DNA of 47,556 bases from Psychromonas algicola (lineage in GTDB: Bacteria; Pseudomonadota; Gammaproteobacteria; Enterobacterales; Psychromonadaceae), in contig NZ_SNUB01000028.1 of NCBI RefSeq assembly GCF_004378355.1, positions 1-47,556 on the forward strand, given 5' to 3'. The notes beneath the pieces are model-generated. The model saw only the letters and a list, made by a program, of their open reading frames with translations, did not search any database and was not told the origin of the DNA. This document shows, piece by piece, positions 10,698 through 20,240 of the stretch. The translations under genes were made by a program, and so were the position numbers. Position 1 is the first letter of the stretch. Every line of letters begins with the position of its first letter.

Positions 10698-10916
10698 TTG
10701 AACCCCTTAAGTCCTATTTTTATTAATCCTTTTAATAGTTAGTTAAAGTACCTTATCTAACTGATTTAGTGAAGTTGAAAAGGTAATTATCTGTCAGTAA
10801 ATTAAGATTATTTTATGATAATTGCTATTACTTATATTCAATCATTCACTAAAATCTATTCGTATTATTAATATTATCAATTACTATAAATAGCTTGTGC
10901 ATTGTTAGGAATAAAA

Positions 10917-11834
10917 ATGATCGAATTTAAACACTTAAAAACATTATCTACATTGAATAAAACGGGGAGTTTAGTTGAAGCTGCAAAACAACTTCATTTA
11001 ACACAATCTGCTTTATCACATCAGCTTAAAGAATTAGAAATGCGTTTAGATTGTTCATTGTTTATTCGTAAGTCTCGTCCTATTCGATTTACAGTGTCTG
11101 GTTTACGCTTATTAGAATTGGCAGATCAAGTACTGCCGCAAATTCGCACCGCAGAACGTGACTTATCTCGTTTTGCCTCCGGTGATGCAGGGCGTTTACA
11201 TATGGCTATTGAATGCCATTCTTGCTTCCAATGGTTAATGCCTGCTATCGATAAATTCAGAGATAGTTGGCCTGAAGTGGAGTTAGATTTTTCAAGTGGT
11301 TTTAGTTTTTTACCTTTACCTGCATTAAAACGAGGTAATTTGGATTTAGTGGTGACTTCTGACCCACAGGAAATCGAAGGCATTACTTACATTCCTTTGT
11401 TCAGCTATCAATCCATGTTGGCATTAAGCCGTCATCATAGATTGGCAAATAAAACTTATATTGAAGCGGAAGATTTAGCGCAAGAAACATTAATTTCTTA
11501 CCCTGTTGAAAAAGAGCGTTTGGATATTTTCAATAAATTTTTAATTCCTGAAGGTATTTCTCCTGCAAAGATCCGCCATGCGGATATGACATTAATGATG
11601 CTGCAGTTGGTTGCCAGTGGAAGAGGTGTCGCAGGTTTACCTAATTGGGCTTTATTTGAATATTTACAGAAGGATTATGTGGTTGCTCGTCGTTTAGGAA
11701 AAGAAGGGGTTTGGAGTACGCTTTATGCCGCCGTTCGTGAAGAACAAAAGTCTTTAGCTTTTATTGAAGACTTTATGTCAACGGCCATTGAAAGCTGTTT
11801 TGTTAATTTAAAAGGTATAAAAGTCCCTGAGTGA
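10917..11834 (+). CDS. metR: LysR-type regulator MetR
   Basis: MetR activates methionine genes with homocysteine as coeffector. The 305-residue protein has the LysR helix-turn-helix at 4-60 (HLKTLSTLNKTGSLVEAAKQ, LTQSALSHQLKELE). Typical MetR strings follow: LFIRKSRPIRFT, MAIECHSCFQWLMPA, DLVVTSDP and SYPVEKERLDIF. I start it at 10917, after the Shine-Dalgarno AGGA at 10908; the in-frame ATG at 10902 would lie upstream of that site. No met gene is next to it, unlike the metR-metE pairing in E. coli, so its targets are elsewhere. Confidence 0.92.
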   Translation: MIEFKHLKTLSTLNKTGSLVEAAKQLHLTQSALSHQLKELEMRLDCSLFIRKSRPIRFTVSGLRLLELADQVLPQIRTAERDLSRFASGDAGRLHMAIECHSCFQWLMPAIDKFRDSWPEVELDFSSGFSFLPLPALKRGNLDLVVTSDPQEIEGITYIPLFSYQSMLALSRHHRLANKTYIEAEDLAQETLISYPVEKERLDIFNKFLIPEGISPAKIRHADMTLMMLQLVASGRGVAGLPNWALFEYLQKDYVVARRLGKEGVWSTLYAAVREEQKSLAFIEDFMSTAIESCFVNLKGIKVPE

Positions 11835-11967
11835 TTATTCTTTATAATAATTTTATAGCTAATCATTGATCTTACTGCTGTTTTGCCATTTCATCATTTG
11901 CAGACTAAGCCAGAAAAAGACACAATAAAGCACACTGAAAATAGGTATAAAAATAAGAGTTGGTAAT

Positions 11968-13215
11968 ATGAGCTGTTGTAACGCGAAAGGTTTAATGCCG
12001 TTATCTGATGCATTAGAAACAATGCAAAATTCATTGTCAAAGGTTTGTGAGAAGATCACTTTACCTTTATCAGAGGCTCTGGGTTTTACTTTAGCGGATA
12101 ATGTTATTTCATCTAAAAATGTTCCTCCATTTAATAATTCTGCAATGGATGGTTATGCGTTACATGCAAATGACCTTGCAGCCGCTTCAGAAAGTAATAC
12201 CATTCAATTAAAACTGGTTGGGAAATCTTTTGCTGGCTCTCCTTTTAATGGGAATGTAGAAGCAGGATCTTGTATCCGCATTATGACCGGAGCAGTGGTT
12301 CCTGATTGTTTAGATTGTGTCGTGATGCAAGAACAATGTTTAGCTGATGGCGAGTTAATTACTTTTAAACATGCGCCTACTGTGAACAATAATGTTCGCT
12401 TTGTTGGTGAAGACTTAAAAGTCGGGGAGCAAGTATTACAACAAGGTCATAAACTCACGCCGAGAGATATTCCTCTGCTAGCTTCATTAGGTGTCGCAAC
12501 GGTAGATGTTTATCGTCAATTAAAAGTGGCTGTTCTTTCTTCAGGTGATGAATTAAGAAGCTTAGGTGAAACGTTACAACAAGGCGAAATTTACGATAGT
12601 AATCGTTATAGCATTATGGCTTTGTTATCTCGCTTAAATGTAGAAGTAATTGATTTAGGTATCATTAAAGATGATTATGCCTTAATCAAAGCAGCTATGT
12701 TAAAAGCAGACCAGCAAGCAGATGTGGTTATTTCAAGTGGCGGTGTCTCAGTTGGCGAAGCAGATTTTATTAAAGAAGTTTTAAATGAAATCGGTGAAAT
12801 TGGTTTTTGGAAATTAGCGATTAAACCAGGAAAGCCATTTGCTTTTGGACGTTTACCAAACAGTGTCTTTTTTGGGTTGCCAGGAAATCCTGTTTCCGCT
12901 ATCGTGACCTTATACCAATTGGCAGTGCCAGCAATGGCAAAAATGAGTGGGGAAAAGCTAAAACCCGCTTTACGCTTTAATGCAACTTGTAAAGAAGCTT
13001 TGCATAAAGCACCTGGTAGAACTGATTTTCAACGAGGATTTTATTCGCTGGATGAACAGGGAAAATGGGTTGTCAGCACAACAGGCAATCAAGGCTCTGG
13101 CGTATTTAGCTCAATGAGCCGTTCAAATTGTTTTATTGTTCTCGAGCAGGACCGAGGCAATGTAGCAGCAGGGGAAACGGTGACGGTTGAACCCTATAGT
13201 CCTTTAATGGACTGA
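11968..13215 (+). CDS. moeA: molybdopterin molybdenumtransferase
   Basis: MoeA inserts molybdate into adenylylated molybdopterin to give molybdenum cofactor. The 415-residue protein shows PPFNNSAMDGYALHA, IRIMTGAVVP, VVMQEQ, and the MoCF-binding core with SSGDEL, GEIYDSNRY, VVISSGGVSVGEAD and KPGKPFAFGRL, then FFGLPGNPVSA. The N-terminal MSCCNAKGLMPLSDAL resembles vibrio MoeA. moeB is not adjacent, although the two often form an operon. The gene follows metR with a gap of about 130 bp. Confidence 0.96.
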   Translation: MSCCNAKGLMPLSDALETMQNSLSKVCEKITLPLSEALGFTLADNVISSKNVPPFNNSAMDGYALHANDLAAASESNTIQLKLVGKSFAGSPFNGNVEAGSCIRIMTGAVVPDCLDCVVMQEQCLADGELITFKHAPTVNNNVRFVGEDLKVGEQVLQQGHKLTPRDIPLLASLGVATVDVYRQLKVAVLSSGDELRSLGETLQQGEIYDSNRYSIMALLSRLNVEVIDLGIIKDDYALIKAAMLKADQQADVVISSGGVSVGEADFIKEVLNEIGEIGFWKLAIKPGKPFAFGRLPNSVFFGLPGNPVSAIVTLYQLAVPAMAKMSGEKLKPALRFNATCKEALHKAPGRTDFQRGFYSLDEQGKWVVSTTGNQGSGVFSSMSRSNCFIVLEQDRGNVAAGETVTVEPYSPLMD

Positions 13216-13349
13216 TGCTTTAGTTTTTGTGACTTAAAAGCTGCTAGGACCTTTGGTTTCTATGAAATGTACGATAAACAATGAATATGTAAGATAAACC
13301 AATATTAAATAACAATTTATAAGCACAAGAATGTGCTCTGGAAAATATT

Positions 13350-14399
13350 ATGATTAAAACTGACGACGTCAATATTAAAGCAATTAAAGAATTACTACCC
13401 CCAATCGCGCTTTTAGAAAAGTTTCCTGCAACTTCTGAAATCAGTCAAACTGTTGCCGGTTCTCGTAATGCAATCAGCAAAATATTAAGTGACAAAGATG
13501 ACCGCGTATTAGTGATTATCGGTCCTTGTTCAATTCACGATACCGAAGCTGCATTAGACTATGCTGCAAAATTAGCACCGCTACGTGAAAAATATAAAGA
13601 TACACTAGAAGTTGTTATGCGTGTTTATTTTGAAAAACCACGTACAACAGTAGGTTGGAAAGGTCTTATTAACGATCCTGAATTAAATGGTACATTTAAT
13701 ATCAATAAAGGTTTACGTACAGCTCGTAAATTATTATTAGATATCAATGCAATGGGATTACCTGCTGCGACTGAATTCTTAGATATGATCACACCACAAT
13801 ACGTTGCTGATCTGATGTCGTGGGGAGCAATTGGTGCACGTACGACTGAATCACAAGTTCACCGTGAATTAGCTTCTGGTTTATCTTGCCCAGTTGGTTT
13901 CAAAAATGGTACTGACGGTACGATTAAAGTTGCTGTTGATGCAATTGGAGCAGCCAATGCTTCGCATCATTTTCTATCTGTAAACAAATTTGGGCATAGT
14001 GCTATTGTTGAAACTGCCGGAAACCCTGATTGCCATATTATTTTACGCGGTGGTAAAGCGCCAAATTACAGTGCTGAACATGTTGCTGCAATCAAAGCTG
14101 ATTTGAAAAAATCAGGGTTAGCTGAAACGTTAATGATTGACTTTAGCCATGCAAACTCAGAAAAGAAATTTGAGAATCAAATGAAAGTTTGTACTGATGT
14201 TGCAACGCAAATTGCGTCTGGTGATAAAGCAATTTCAGGTGTTATGGTTGAAAGTCATCTTGTTGAAGGCCGTCAAGATTTATGTGATGGTGTTGCGAAA
14301 ACTTATGGTCAAAGTATTACTGACGCATGTATCGGTTGGGATGCGACTGAAGCGCTATTAGCTGAATTATCAAATGCTGTTTCAACTAGACGTGGTTAA
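13350..14399 (+). CDS. aroG: 3-deoxy-7-phosphoheptulonate synthase (AroG type)
   Basis: DAHP synthase joins phosphoenolpyruvate and erythrose-4-phosphate in the first step of the shikimate pathway. The 349-residue protein follows E. coli AroG along its length: IKELLPPIALLEKFPAT, IIGPCSIHD with the metal Cys, RVYFEKPRTTVGWKGL, GARTTESQVHRELASGL, and DFSHANS. It looks closest to AroG, the phenylalanine-sensitive isozyme, but feedback specificity cannot be read with certainty. A small hairpin (arms 13322-13327 and 13332-13337) lies just before the start, and a strong terminator follows. Confidence 0.93.
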   Translation: MIKTDDVNIKAIKELLPPIALLEKFPATSEISQTVAGSRNAISKILSDKDDRVLVIIGPCSIHDTEAALDYAAKLAPLREKYKDTLEVVMRVYFEKPRTTVGWKGLINDPELNGTFNINKGLRTARKLLLDINAMGLPAATEFLDMITPQYVADLMSWGAIGARTTESQVHRELASGLSCPVGFKNGTDGTIKVAVDAIGAANASHHFLSVNKFGHSAIVETAGNPDCHIILRGGKAPNYSAEHVAAIKADLKKSGLAETLMIDFSHANSEKKFENQMKVCTDVATQIASGDKAISGVMVESHLVEGRQDLCDGVAKTYGQSITDACIGWDATEALLAELSNAVSTRRG

Positions 14400-14410
14400 T
14401 TTCGTCTTCC

Positions 14411-14429
14411 CTGAGGAGTTAACTCTCAG
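14411..14429. repeat. near-palindrome downstream of aroG
   Basis: CTGAGGAGTTAACTCTCAG pairs ctgag+agtt with aact+ctcag around one bulged G and almost no loop. It lies 12 nt after the aroG stop and before the true terminator. It may be a protein-binding palindrome or part of the 3' end of the mRNA. Confidence 0.35.
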
Positions 14430-14451
14430 CGCATTTATTAGCTAAAACTTA

Positions 14452-14480
14452 AGCACTGTTTATTGACGGTGCTTTTTTTT
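14452..14480 (+). terminator. rho-independent terminator of aroG
   Basis: Arms 14452-14459 (agcactgt) and 14466-14473 (acggtgct) give an 8-bp stem with one G-T pair and a 6-nt loop. It is followed directly by eight Ts (14473-14480). Confidence 0.93.
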
Positions 14481-14525
14481 GTCTTTAAGTATTTTTTAAA
14501 TATAACGGCAAGGTAACATTTTTAA

Positions 14526-15935
14526 GTGAATACTCTAACCATTAAAAAAAAACCAATCATGGTATTAGGTTGTACTAGTGATGCAGGTAAATCTCTGATT
14601 GTCACTGCCATGTGTCGTTTACTTGCTAATCGAGGCGTTAATGTCGCCCCATTTAAAGCACAAAATATGAGTAATAATGCCGCGATCACCGAAGATGGTT
14701 TAGAAATGGGACGCGCTCAATATTTACAAGCGCTAGCAGCTAAAATAAAACCATCTGCTTTAATGAATCCTGTTCTCTTAAAACCCAGTGCAGAAACATT
14801 TAGCCAGGTTATTATTAATGGCAAAGTAGATAGTTATCTTTCTAACATGCCTTGGAGAGAAAGAAAGAAATTGATTTGGCCTAATGTAGTGACTGCACTA
14901 GAAACACTACAAACACAATACGACCAAATCATTATCGAAGGAGCGGGCAGTCCTGCTGAAATAAATTTACGTGACGGCGATATTGTAAATATGAGTGTTG
15001 CATTAGCTTGCCAAGCTGATGTTTACCTTGTTTCGGATATTGATCGAGGCGGCTCTTTTGCGCATTTATTAGGTACATGGGCTTGTTTAGCAAAAGAAGA
15101 GCAGAAGTTAATAAAAGGCTTTGTACTTAATAAATTTAGAGGTGATCCTAAGTTATTAGGTAATGCGATGGAATGGTTAGAAGAAAAAACAGGTATTCCA
15201 ACGGTCGCTAACTTACCTTATCACAGACACCAACTTCCCGAAGAAGATAGCTTTCGCTTAGGATCAACATGGCAACGAGGCGCTATTAATGTTGCACTTA
15301 TTTATTATCCTTATGCCTCTAACCTAGATGAATTTGATGCATTAACTTATCAAGGTGATATTAACTTAGTGCCAATACAAAATAATCAAGATCTCTCTGT
15401 GTTTGATGCTGTGATATTACCCGGTAGTAAAAATAGTGGAAAAAGTTTACATTTCCTAGAAACAACGGGGTTAGATAAAGAACTGGTTAAATTTAGTCAA
15501 AGCAATAAATTAGTCTTAGGTATTTGTGGAGGGCTACAAATACTTGGAAATAACATTAAAGATCCATTATTGTTAGAGGATGGTGATAAGAAAGGTTTAA
15601 ACTTAATCGATCTAACTACAACCCTTGCTCATAACAAAGCAACATTGCAAAAAAAATTACAGTGGCAAGGATCGCAACTAGAAGCTTATGAAATACATCA
15701 CGGTGAAAGTCATGTGCTAAGTGATTCTGTTGATAGTTTTATTTGCAAGGATATTGGTTGGCAGCAAGGCAATGTTTATACTTCGTATTTTCATGGTTTA
15801 TTTGATAACGCCGTTTTTTATAATTGGTTTATGAAACAACTTGGAGGCGCTGAAAATGGTATTAATTGGAAAGAGCATGTTGACCAAGAATTGGATAAAT
15901 TGGCCGATATGTTTGAGCAACATGGTTGGTTATAA
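14526..15935 (+). CDS. cobQ: cobyric acid synthase
   Basis: CobQ (CbiP) amidates the b, d, e and g side chains of adenosylcobyrinic acid diamide using glutamine and ATP. The 469-residue protein starts at a GTG. The N-terminal dethiobiotin-synthetase-like ATPase has LGCTSDAGKS (15-23) and FKAQNMSNNA. The C-terminal class I glutaminase has Cys334 in LGICGGLQILG and His423 in YFHGLFDN. No other corrin gene is in the window and there is no room for a cobalamin riboswitch between the aroG terminator and the start. It overlaps the next ORF by 10 nt. Confidence 0.94.
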   Translation: MNTLTIKKKPIMVLGCTSDAGKSLIVTAMCRLLANRGVNVAPFKAQNMSNNAAITEDGLEMGRAQYLQALAAKIKPSALMNPVLLKPSAETFSQVIINGKVDSYLSNMPWRERKKLIWPNVVTALETLQTQYDQIIIEGAGSPAEINLRDGDIVNMSVALACQADVYLVSDIDRGGSFAHLLGTWACLAKEEQKLIKGFVLNKFRGDPKLLGNAMEWLEEKTGIPTVANLPYHRHQLPEEDSFRLGSTWQRGAINVALIYYPYASNLDEFDALTYQGDINLVPIQNNQDLSVFDAVILPGSKNSGKSLHFLETTGLDKELVKFSQSNKLVLGICGGLQILGNNIKDPLLLEDGDKKGLNLIDLTTTLAHNKATLQKKLQWQGSQLEAYEIHHGESHVLSDSVDSFICKDIGWQQGNVYTSYFHGLFDNAVFYNWFMKQLGGAENGINWKEHVDQELDKLADMFEQHGWL

Positions 15936-16909
15936 ACTTGTTTAAAATTAAGCCTCATCTATTTAGCATTGTTATATTGATCAATTTTTTTGTAATTTAT
16001 ACTGCTAAAGCAAAAGAGCATTTAGATCTTAACTCCATTGAAGAAAACCTTTCAATAGCGACATTGATGTCGAATACCAATTCATTAAAGTTTGGTTTTG
16101 CTAACTATGATTTACAGATAAACGATCCAGGTTTTGGCACAGAAGAAACTCAACTTTATAAAAATGGATTGGATGCAATCACCATTCCTTATACTTGGGA
16201 ATTAGAGCCTAAAAGCGATGCTTGGGATCATGCTATTACCGTTAGGGCTTATTACATTTCAAGTAAACGCAATAATGAAATTGTTGCAGGTACTAGCGAC
16301 CAATTACATAATCACACCTTTGGTCTTTACGGAAACTATTCTCAATATTTTCACATTACCGATAAATGGTATGTGGAGTCTGCATTTGGTACTCATTTAA
16401 CTTTCTATAAAAATAATTATGATTATGGGGATGGTGTTTCTAATTCAATAAAAAGTGATTACGATGGTCAGCTTTTTAATACCACTGCCTTAGTTGCAAT
16501 GATTGAACCCCAAGTAGGTATCGGTTACAAAAAACAGCAGCAATGGGGAACTTGGAGAGCACATCATAATATTAATTATGTTTATGGGCATGGTATAGGT
16601 GGTTCAGTTAAACGTAGAGATAGTATCAATCCTGAAGCTTGGCATATTACTAATGGCATCGAATTTAATATTAAAGCGCCTAATGTGTGGGGGATTGATG
16701 ATTTTTTCTCAATTGATTTTAAACGCGTTGAGGTCATTGGAGATTTAGATGTGATGGCAGAAAAAAGTTATTATTATGAAACTAGTTTTGGCTGGGTTAT
16801 CGACACTAATAACGCGATTTCATTATTAGATAATATTGGCTTTGGGCTTGCGATTAATTATGGCAGCTCAGTTAGTGGGGGATCGCTAATACTTTATTTT
16901 AATGAATAA
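15926..16909 (+). CDS. solitary outer-membrane autotransporter-like beta-barrel protein
   Basis: The 327-residue protein begins with a signal peptide (hydrophobic residues about 11-27, cleavage probably near YTAKAKE). The rest alternates polar and hydrophobic residues as in beta-barrels and ends in a short strand, SLILYFNE, with a Phe near the C-terminus. Strings such as FNTTALVAMIEPQVGIGYKK, YYYETSFGWVID and NIGFGLAINYGSSVSGGS agree with my memory of the vibrio family of solitary autotransporter barrels (Omp_AT, DUF3233). These have a barrel but no passenger domain and no known function. The ATG overlaps cobQ, so the two may be coupled. Confidence 0.7.
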   Translation: MVINLFKIKPHLFSIVILINFFVIYTAKAKEHLDLNSIEENLSIATLMSNTNSLKFGFANYDLQINDPGFGTEETQLYKNGLDAITIPYTWELEPKSDAWDHAITVRAYYISSKRNNEIVAGTSDQLHNHTFGLYGNYSQYFHITDKWYVESAFGTHLTFYKNNYDYGDGVSNSIKSDYDGQLFNTTALVAMIEPQVGIGYKKQQQWGTWRAHHNINYVYGHGIGGSVKRRDSINPEAWHITNGIEFNIKAPNVWGIDDFFSIDFKRVEVIGDLDVMAEKSYYYETSFGWVIDTNNAISLLDNIGFGLAINYGSSVSGGSLILYFNE

Positions 16910-16988
16910 AATGAAGATGTTGCAGCCTATCTAAATAAATTCTAATTACAAGACAGCAACGCTTGTTAATCAATAATAATTAAATAAA

Positions 16989-17642
16989 TTATGGATTTAA
17001 ACGCGTAATAGACCAAGTTGAATCTTGTTGTGTATAAACAAAGCGATCATGTAAGCGATCGGCTTTTCCTTGCCAAAATTCAATACTTTCAGGGATCACG
17101 CGATAACCACCCCAAAATTCAGGCAATGGAACTTCTTTTCCTGCAAATTTCTTTTCGTAGAACTTAACACTATCAACTAATGTTTGGCGTTCATCCAATA
17201 GTTCACTTTGCTTTGAAGCCCATGCGCCAATTTGGCTACCACGTCCTCTTGAATGAAAATAAGCTTCTGATTCTTCGTGGCTTATTCTTTCTATTCTTCC
17301 TTCAATACGCACTTGTCGCTGTAACATATTCCAATGAAATAATAAGGCTGCGAAAGGGTTAGCTTCAAGTTCATCGGCTTTTCTACTGCCATAGTTTGTA
17401 AAGAAGACAAATCCTTCCTGATCGACTTCTTTTAATAAAACCATGCGAGAAGAAGGGCGGCCTTCTTTCGTTGAAGTAGAAACAGACATGGATTCAGGCA
17501 AAATAATCCCTGAATTTTCTGCTTCTTTTAACCAGTTTTTAAAAAAGGAAATAGGATCATCGGTGGTTACCAATGCTTTATTTTCAATTAATAATCCTTG
17601 GCCTAATGTAAAGGCGCATCGTATTTTACTGAGTAATGACAT
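16989..17642 (-). CDS. pdxH: pyridoxamine 5'-phosphate oxidase
   Basis: PdxH oxidises pyridoxine or pyridoxamine 5'-phosphate to PLP with FMN and oxygen. The 217-residue protein has PSSRMVLLKEVDQEGFVFFTNYGSRKADEL, LLFHWNMLQRQVRIEG, and FHSRGRGSQIGAWASKQS. The C-terminal PESIEFWQGKADRLHDRF and the final TRLNP are diagnostic. It is a lone minus-strand gene divergent from epmC, with a gap of about 115 bp. Confidence 0.96.
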   Translation of the reverse strand: MSLLSKIRCAFTLGQGLLIENKALVTTDDPISFFKNWLKEAENSGIILPESMSVSTSTKEGRPSSRMVLLKEVDQEGFVFFTNYGSRKADELEANPFAALLFHWNMLQRQVRIEGRIERISHEESEAYFHSRGRGSQIGAWASKQSELLDERQTLVDSVKFYEKKFAGKEVPLPEFWGGYRVIPESIEFWQGKADRLHDRFVYTQQDSTWSITRLNP

Positions 17643-17756
17643 GACATATCTTTATTAGTTAGATTGAACAGAGTGTGCAGTGTATAATTTGTATCAAACC
17701 TTGTCGAACTTATTGTTTTAACATATTACAACCATTTTTAATGAGATTTTTACTGC

Positions 17757-18320
17757 ATGGATAAACAAGCTATCAATACATTTTCCAGTGAAGATATTAT
17801 TGATATTTTTAACCAGACATTTTATCGAACACATAATACAAAGTTGGTATCTGGTAGTGATGAGCCTTTATATCTTCCTGCTTCAGAGGATTGCGATTTT
17901 CATCAAATAATTTTTGCTCATGGCTATTTTGCAAGTGCGTTACATGAAATAGCACATTGGTTAGTCGCAGGTGAAACAAGACGGTTAAAAGTTGATTACG
18001 GTTATTGGTATGAATCCGATGGACGAGATGCCGCTAAACAAGCTGAATTCGAAAAAGTTGAAATTCTACCTCAAGCTATTGAATGGGCTTTATCTATTAG
18101 TTGTGGTTTTGACTTTGATGTGAGTAGTGATAATTTAAGTGGTATTGCCATTAATCGTCTCGCTTTCAAACAAAAAGTCTACCAGCAGGTTTTAGCTTTA
18201 CTGAATACAGGTTTTTCTGAACGCACAGTAAAGTTATTAAACGCATGTCAAAATACGTATCAAACAAAAGCAATGAGAGCCGAAGATTTTGAATATAAAG
18301 GCATGTATCAGCTAGTTTGA
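17757..18320 (+). CDS. epmC: elongation factor P hydroxylase
   Basis: EpmC (YfcM) hydroxylates the beta-lysylated lysine of elongation factor P, the last step of that modification. The 187-residue protein shows the family core: IIFAHGYFASALHEIAHW with a metal-binding HExxH-like HEIAH, then DYGYWYESDGRD, FEKVEILPQA, and the C-terminal LNACQNTYQT. Length matches the E. coli protein. It appears to lead a cluster with the phosphatase, thioesterase and lplA, with short gaps. Confidence 0.93.
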   Translation: MDKQAINTFSSEDIIDIFNQTFYRTHNTKLVSGSDEPLYLPASEDCDFHQIIFAHGYFASALHEIAHWLVAGETRRLKVDYGYWYESDGRDAAKQAEFEKVEILPQAIEWALSISCGFDFDVSSDNLSGIAINRLAFKQKVYQQVLALLNTGFSERTVKLLNACQNTYQTKAMRAEDFEYKGMYQLV

Positions 18321-18342
18321 TGATTAAAAATGAAGGTTTATT

Positions 18343-18798
18343 ATGAAAAAAATACTTATCGTTTGTTTAGGTAATATTTGTCGTTCACCAACCGCAGAGG
18401 CGGTATTAAAAGCAAAAGCAAAGCAACTCAGTATTGAAGTAGAAGTCGATTCAGCAGGGACAATCAATCACCATCAAGGGAAAGCGCCAGATAAACGCTC
18501 TCAAGCTGCAGGGAAGCGTCGTGGTTATAGTTTTGAAGGGATAATTTCTCGACCAGTTAAGCAAGAGGATTTTGCTTATTTTGATTATATCTTGGCGGCA
18601 GATCAACAAAATAAACGCGATCTATTGGCACAATGTCCTTCGCAATTTCAGCATAAAATTCAATTGTTTCTTAGTTTTTCAGATGTTCATGAAACTGAAA
18701 TTCCAGATCCTTATTACGGTGGGCCGAATGGGTTTGAATTGGTATTAGATTTATTAGAAACAGCAAGTGAACAATTATTAGATAAAATAGGGCATTAA
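18343..18798 (+). CDS. low molecular weight protein-tyrosine-phosphatase
   Basis: The 151-residue protein has the P-loop CLGNICRSPTAE with nucleophile Cys8 and Arg14 (CX5R). The C-terminal general-acid motif DPYYGG follows at about 126, with Asp as the acid. Substrates of such enzymes range from tyrosine kinases of capsule systems to small phospho-compounds; none can be named here. No exopolysaccharide kinase lies nearby. The stop overlaps the start of the thioesterase gene by one base (TAATG). Confidence 0.9.
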   Translation: MKKILIVCLGNICRSPTAEAVLKAKAKQLSIEVEVDSAGTINHHQGKAPDKRSQAAGKRRGYSFEGIISRPVKQEDFAYFDYILAADQQNKRDLLAQCPSQFQHKIQLFLSFSDVHETEIPDPYYGGPNGFELVLDLLETASEQLLDKIGH

Positions 18799-19205
18799 TG
18801 AATATGAGTAATAAAGTTTATCATCATGCTGTACAAATTTATTATGAAGATACTGACCACTCTGGTGTTGTGTACCACCCTAATTTTTTAAAATACTTTG
18901 AGCGAGCTCGTGAGCATGTTATTGATAGCCAAAGACTTAATACTTTATGGAATGAACAAGGAATTGGTTTTGCTGTTTATAAAGCGAATATGACCTTTCA
19001 AGAAGGTGTGGAGTTTGCAGAAGTTTGTGATATTCGCACTAGTTTTGTCATCGATGGAAAATACAAAACCTTGTGGCGACAAGAAGTTTGGCGACCGAAT
19101 GCAACACGTGCTGCTGTTATTGGCGAAATAGAAATGGTGTGTTTAGATAAAAACAAACAATTACAGCCATTACCAGAAGTGATTTTAAAGGCATTACAAG
19201 CTTAA
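18798..19205 (+). CDS. YbgC-type acyl-CoA thioesterase
   Basis: The 135-residue hotdog-fold protein has the 4-hydroxybenzoyl-CoA thioesterase/YbgC signature YYEDTDHSGVVYHPNFLKYFERARE with the catalytic-type Asp18. YbgC normally lies in the tol-pal cluster, which is absent here, so this is a related or relocated member and I give no symbol. It starts at an ATG overlapping the phosphatase stop; an alternative ATG is two codons further in. Its likely role is hydrolysis of short- or medium-chain acyl-CoA or acyl-ACP. Confidence 0.88.
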   Translation: MNMSNKVYHHAVQIYYEDTDHSGVVYHPNFLKYFERAREHVIDSQRLNTLWNEQGIGFAVYKANMTFQEGVEFAEVCDIRTSFVIDGKYKTLWRQEVWRPNATRAAVIGEIEMVCLDKNKQLQPLPEVILKALQA

Positions 19206-19220
19206 CTTGATAGGTATTTT

Positions 19221-20240
19221 ATGACTAAAATAAGAGTATTACACTCCTCTACTAATAATCCTTGGTTTAATTTAGCGATTGAAGACTGGATTTTCCGTCA
19301 ATTAGATCCTTCTACACACGTGCTTTATTTATGGCAAAATGATCCAACAGTCGTGATTGGTCAACATCAAAATCCTTGGGCTGAGTGTCGTTTAGATAAA
19401 ATGAAAGAAGATAATGTTTATTTAGCTCGCCGACAAAGTGGTGGCGGTGCTGTTTTTCATGATCTTGGTAATACCAACTTTACTTTTTTAAGTAGTAAAG
19501 ATAATTATAAGCAAACAACAAATTTTGACATTATTATCAAAGCTTTAAAAACGTTAGGCATTGATGCCGATTTATCTGGTCGTAATGACTTGACGGTAGG
19601 CGATAAAAAAATATCTGGCTCTGCTTTTAAGCATACTTCTACGCTTAGTTTTCATCATGGTACTTTGTTAGTGAATGCCGATTTAACACAATTAGCGAAT
19701 TACTTGAATCCACATCCATTAAAGCTTGAAGCAAAAGGCATTAAATCTGTTCGTTCTCGTGTCGCTAACTTATCTGAGTTCAATCCTAAAATTAACCACC
19801 AGACTATATGTGAAGCAATCACCGATGCTTTCTTCGAACACTATCAAACAACCGTTGAGCCTGAGCAGTTAGATATTGAATCATTGAAAGAGATTGAGGC
19901 GTTAGATACTTATTATCAAAAAATGAGCGATAGTGATTGGCGATTTGGTAAAACGCCTGAATTTGATCATAAAATAGAAACGCGTTTCACATGGGGTATT
20001 GTAGATATTAATTTAACTGTCCAGAAAGGTGTGATTAATGAATGTATCATTTATTCTGATGCATTAGACGTTGATTTTATCGATGCCTTACAGAATTTAT
20101 TAACTAATAGTCATTATGGAATAACTGAAATCACTAACAAACTCTCTCGGCTTTCAGCAGAAAACGTACAATTTGAAGAATATATTAGTGATATTCAAGC
20201 TTGGTTTAAAAAACAAGCTTTCTTTGTTAGAGGTGAATAG
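19221..20240 (+). CDS. lplA: lipoate-protein ligase A
   Basis: LplA activates free lipoate with ATP and attaches it to lysines of E2 subunits and GcvH. The 339-residue protein has NPWFNLAIEDWIF, VVIGQHQNPWAEC, RRQSGGGAVFHDLGNTNFTF, and GRNDLTVGDKKISGSAF containing the catalytic lysine. The two-domain length matches E. coli LplA. It closes the epmC cluster, with 15 bp between it and the thioesterase. Confidence 0.95.
   Translation: MTKIRVLHSSTNNPWFNLAIEDWIFRQLDPSTHVLYLWQNDPTVVIGQHQNPWAECRLDKMKEDNVYLARRQSGGGAVFHDLGNTNFTFLSSKDNYKQTTNFDIIIKALKTLGIDADLSGRNDLTVGDKKISGSAFKHTSTLSFHHGTLLVNADLTQLANYLNPHPLKLEAKGIKSVRSRVANLSEFNPKINHQTICEAITDAFFEHYQTTVEPEQLDIESLKEIEALDTYYQKMSDSDWRFGKTPEFDHKIETRFTWGIVDINLTVQKGVINECIIYSDALDVDFIDALQNLLTNSHYGITEITNKLSRLSAENVQFEEYISDIQAWFKKQAFFVRGE

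Noticed and set aside
11859-12059. Minus-strand ORF of 66 codons with a hydrophobic stretch (LILPTLIFIPIFSVLYCVFFW) opposite the moeA start
   Set aside because: The only start codon lies inside moeA and there is no ATG, GTG or TTG at the beginning of the hydrophobic part, nor a ribosome binding site. The part outside moeA, 11859-11967, could be the remnant of a small membrane protein gene, but I cannot support it.
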